Shown one piece after another: positions 12,271 through 13,731 of a stretch of 13,731 bases of DNA. The stretch spans positions 1-13,731 of the forward strand of contig CAJVPJ010000983.1 in assembly GCA_910592205.1 (NCBI GenBank). Direction: 5' to 3'. This DNA comes from Paraglomus occultum (Eukaryota > Glomeromycota > Glomeromycetes > Paraglomerales > Paraglomeraceae). The translations under genes were made by a program, and so were the position numbers. Below the pieces are notes generated by a model. It saw only the letters and a program-made list of their open reading frames with translations. It searched no databases and was not told the origin of the DNA. Each line of letters opens with the position of its first letter. Position 1 is the first letter of the stretch.

Positions 12271-12350
12271 GACAATAGCTTGTGTGCTGTGATTATTGTC
12301 CACTTGGTGGATCACGTTGATGCTCGGTGATGTAAGTCTGCTGAGTGGAC
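12271..12350 (+). ncRNA. Possible structured RNA, weak
   Basis: A GC-richer island in AT-rich DNA carries several exact inverted pairs: GACAATA/TATTGTC (12271-12277 with 12294-12300), GTCCACT/AGTGGAC (12298-12304 with 12344-12350) and ATCAC/GTGAT (12311-12315 with 12327-12331), the last nested in the second. A GTGATG and a CTGA lie inside, loosely like box C and box D, but no snoRNA guide or terminal stem is clear. The first two stems share bases 12298-12300 and cannot both form in full. Confidence 0.15.
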
Positions 12351-12363
12351 GAACAAACTTTAA

Positions 12364-12796
12364 ATGGGATATCAGAATATTCTCCCTATTAACTGCTCGA
12401 TGTTTACTTTAATGGATACAATAAAGACCGAAGAAATTATTCGTTTGAACGCCGATTACGTTTCCGAATTTGATTATCTCTCCCTTATTTGTAGATAGAG
12501 AGTAGCTACAACAAATTGCGTAGGAAAATGATCTGTGACCAATCGGGCATTGTTAAGCCCTTAATTAGATAGAAATCATCAATAAACGTGTCTCTTATAG
12601 ATAGAATTAATGTCGCACATGTCCAAGAACTTGACGTTATGATAATGCAAAGTAGAAAATGCCAAACTATATTCACACGGTATGTTTCTGACATACGATA
12701 AGAATAGCAAATAGTTGTTATTGAAGATTATGGTCGTTGACAGAGCGTAGTAGAAATGCCTCCGTTCGTGTCATCCTCGCAAGTGCCCTAAAATAA
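12364..12796 (+). CDS. Candidate small three-exon gene, unknown function
   Basis: I do not recognise the protein. An ATG-headed open frame (ATGs in frame at 12364, 12400 and 12412) reads MDTIKTEEIIRLNADYVSEF and DYLSLI, then reaches a GTAGAT donor at 12491. Splicing to the TTATAG acceptor at 12600 keeps the phase and continues RINVAHVQELDVMIMQSRKC up to a strong GTATGT donor at 12680. A third exon from 12751 after GCGTAG adds RNASVRVILASALK and TAA, with AATAAA at 12801-12806 just after it. An alternative acceptor five bases upstream ends instead in VVEMPPFVSSSQVP with TAA at 12789-12791. Total about 67-83 residues, mostly helical in character. Matching phases, a strong second donor and the poly(A) hexamer favour a gene; its small size and lack of a known domain leave room for chance. 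Confidence 0.38.
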
Positions 12797-12829
12797 TCTT
12801 AATAAAGGTTAACTACCGTTTATTGAATC

Positions 12830-12872
12830 CTCCGGCGCGTGTATCCGGAGTTTGAGGTCGGACTCTTTTTTT
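12830..12872 (+). terminator. GC-rich hairpin followed by a T-run
   Basis: CTCCGG (12830-12835) and CCGGAG (12845-12850) are exact inverted copies around a 9-nt loop, and a run of seven T's follows at about 12866-12872. It lies just past the AATAAA of the small-gene candidate. It might aid 3'-end formation or mark a pol III-type end, but no tRNA-like A or B box precedes it. Confidence 0.25.
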
Positions 12873-13187
12873 CACATCCATTCCTTTTATTCATCCGATG
12901 ATGTAATTCGACTGCAAGTGATCAATTGAGTATTGTAAAAGACAACTTTTATCGGCGTTTGACCGATCATCCAAAAAATGTTAATTGGTAAACTTCCAAA
13001 TTACAATACCCAGTAAAAACTTCCCGAACCATATACTGCCGCAGGAAATATACAAACGTCAAAGAGACAATCATCATATCTCCTATATCCTATCACTATC
13101 GTAACTACACAGACTATGGAGTAGGGAAGTCAGATATACTTCACCGTAAAATTATGTTGCAGGGTGTAATCGAACGGCACAACTTTG
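12873..13187. other. Intergenic region upstream of the last gene
   Basis: No coding frame or repeat that I can support. It is AT-rich and presumably holds upstream promoter elements of the last gene. Confidence 0.4.
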
Positions 13188-13230
13188 ATTGGTTGGGACC
13201 GTCCGTGTGACATTTAGTACCATATAAATA
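13188..13230 (+). promoter_or_regulatory. CCAAT and TATA boxes of the last gene
   Basis: An inverted CCAAT (ATTGG, 13188-13192) is followed by TATAAATA at 13223-13230, which ends 45 bp before the ATG at 13276. The order and spacing match those of the phosphotransferase gene. Confidence 0.5.
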
Positions 13231-13275
13231 GTGATAATAGTAATAGTTAATTTAGTTTATAGCGATTATCCAGCG

Positions 13276-13731
13276 ATGGCAGAAACCATAGTAAGTTCTA
13301 TTAATATGTCATAACATTTATTAATGTTAAACAGTACGAAGCAACACAGTATGAGAATTGAAGCGTAATAGTCTTATTACCGCATAGCCACCGACGTACG
13401 TTGTTCACTATCAAACTGTAACTAAAACGTTATTCCATACTTTTATTCATTATTATGTCAGAACAACGGTGAACCGTCATTCTCGAAAGCGAAAAACAAA
13501 GGCAAAGCTAAACAAATTGAAGACATTGAGATTGACGAGATTACCCAATCGGACGGAATCCTGAGCGCAACCGAATTGAGGGAACAAGTGATCGAAAGCT
13601 TAGAAGCGATTACCAACAACAATGACAGAAGACATCACTTCATCAGACTGCATACCTTGTTATTGACAACAATGGATAGATTGGATGATGATCAATTGGA
13701 AAATATATTGAGGACAATCGGAACTGCAAAC
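13276..13731 (+). CDS. Unrecognised gene, N-terminal part (runs off right edge)
   Basis: A five-codon first exon (MAETI, 13276-13290) ends at a consensus GTAAGT donor. After a 171-nt intron with a TGTCAG acceptor, exon 2 (13462 onward) stays open to the window edge and encodes 90 more residues. The start is chosen because exon 2 has no nearby in-frame ATG of its own and a TATA lies 46 bp before MAETI. The visible protein starts with a low-complexity basic stretch (SKAKNKGKAK), then an acidic one (IEDIEIDEI), then a region that looks helical (LREQVIESLEAITNNN, TMDRLDDDQLENIL). I cannot name the family from this part. The length and remaining exons lie outside the window. Confidence 0.7.

Larger units (their letters stand above)
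11961..12363. other. Phosphotransferase 3' flank with hairpins
   Basis: AT-rich 3' flank without a coding frame I would call. It contains a perfect 8-bp hairpin at 12082-12103 and a GC-richer structured patch at 12271-12350. A TATA-like TATATTTATATA lies at 12223-12234, ahead of that patch. Confidence 0.4.

Noticed and set aside
12506-12694. 62-codon minus-strand frame
   Set aside because: It is antisense to the more convincing three-exon candidate on the plus strand and has no motif of its own.

Overview
The window reads as nuclear DNA from a fungus. Every recognisable gene is cut by short introns (mostly 65-220 nt) with GTAAGT/GTATGT-type donors and YAG acceptors. The flanks are AT-rich and full of T-runs, and the best-matching proteins (a 298-residue Cdc28-like CDK, a CK2 alpha, an EPT1/CPT1-like enzyme, a Nuf2 N-terminus) look fungal. 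An early-diverging lineage, perhaps Glomeromycotina or Mucoromycota, is my guess from gene structure and from one repeat-like ORF near 9.5 kb. That placement is weak.

Layout: (1) 1-871, minus: 5' part of NUF2, a kinetochore Ndc80-complex subunit, running off the left edge. (2) 872-1085: a 214-bp divergent promoter. (3) 1086-2656, plus: the mitotic CDK (CDK1/Cdc28), 8 exons, complete, with two MluI cell-cycle boxes inside intron 2. (4) 2657-4453: gene-poor, with one hairpin-bearing promoter-like stretch and one weak two-exon small-gene candidate on the minus strand. (5) 4660-6693, plus: casein kinase 2 alpha, 10 exons, with a possible 31-residue N-terminal extension from an upstream in-frame ATG. 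(6) 6817-7152, minus: a weak small-gene candidate converging on CK2. (7) 7324-7748, minus: a GSKIP-domain protein in two exons, visible only when a 65-nt intron is removed. (8) 7749-10121: mostly non-coding, with a tandem repeat, an interrupted minus-strand coding stretch, a repeat-like ORF fragment and a hairpin; this is the part most likely to contain mobile-element debris. (9) 10183-11960, plus: ethanolamine/choline phosphotransferase (EPT1/CPT1 family), 7 exons, complete. (10) 11961-13275: intergenic, with two hairpins, a structured GC-richer patch and a plausible three-exon small gene. (11) 13276-13731, plus: 5' part of an unrecognised gene leaving the right edge.

The four complete recognised genes and NUF2 are housekeeping functions: mitosis (NUF2, CDK1), growth signalling (CK2), a kinase/PKA-adaptor-like domain protein (GSKIP) and phospholipid synthesis (EPT1/CPT1). 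The first three share a cell-division theme, but nothing in the sequence suggests a dedicated new system. Exon models were derived by hand from reading frame, splice consensus and family alignment from memory; no search or RNA evidence was available.
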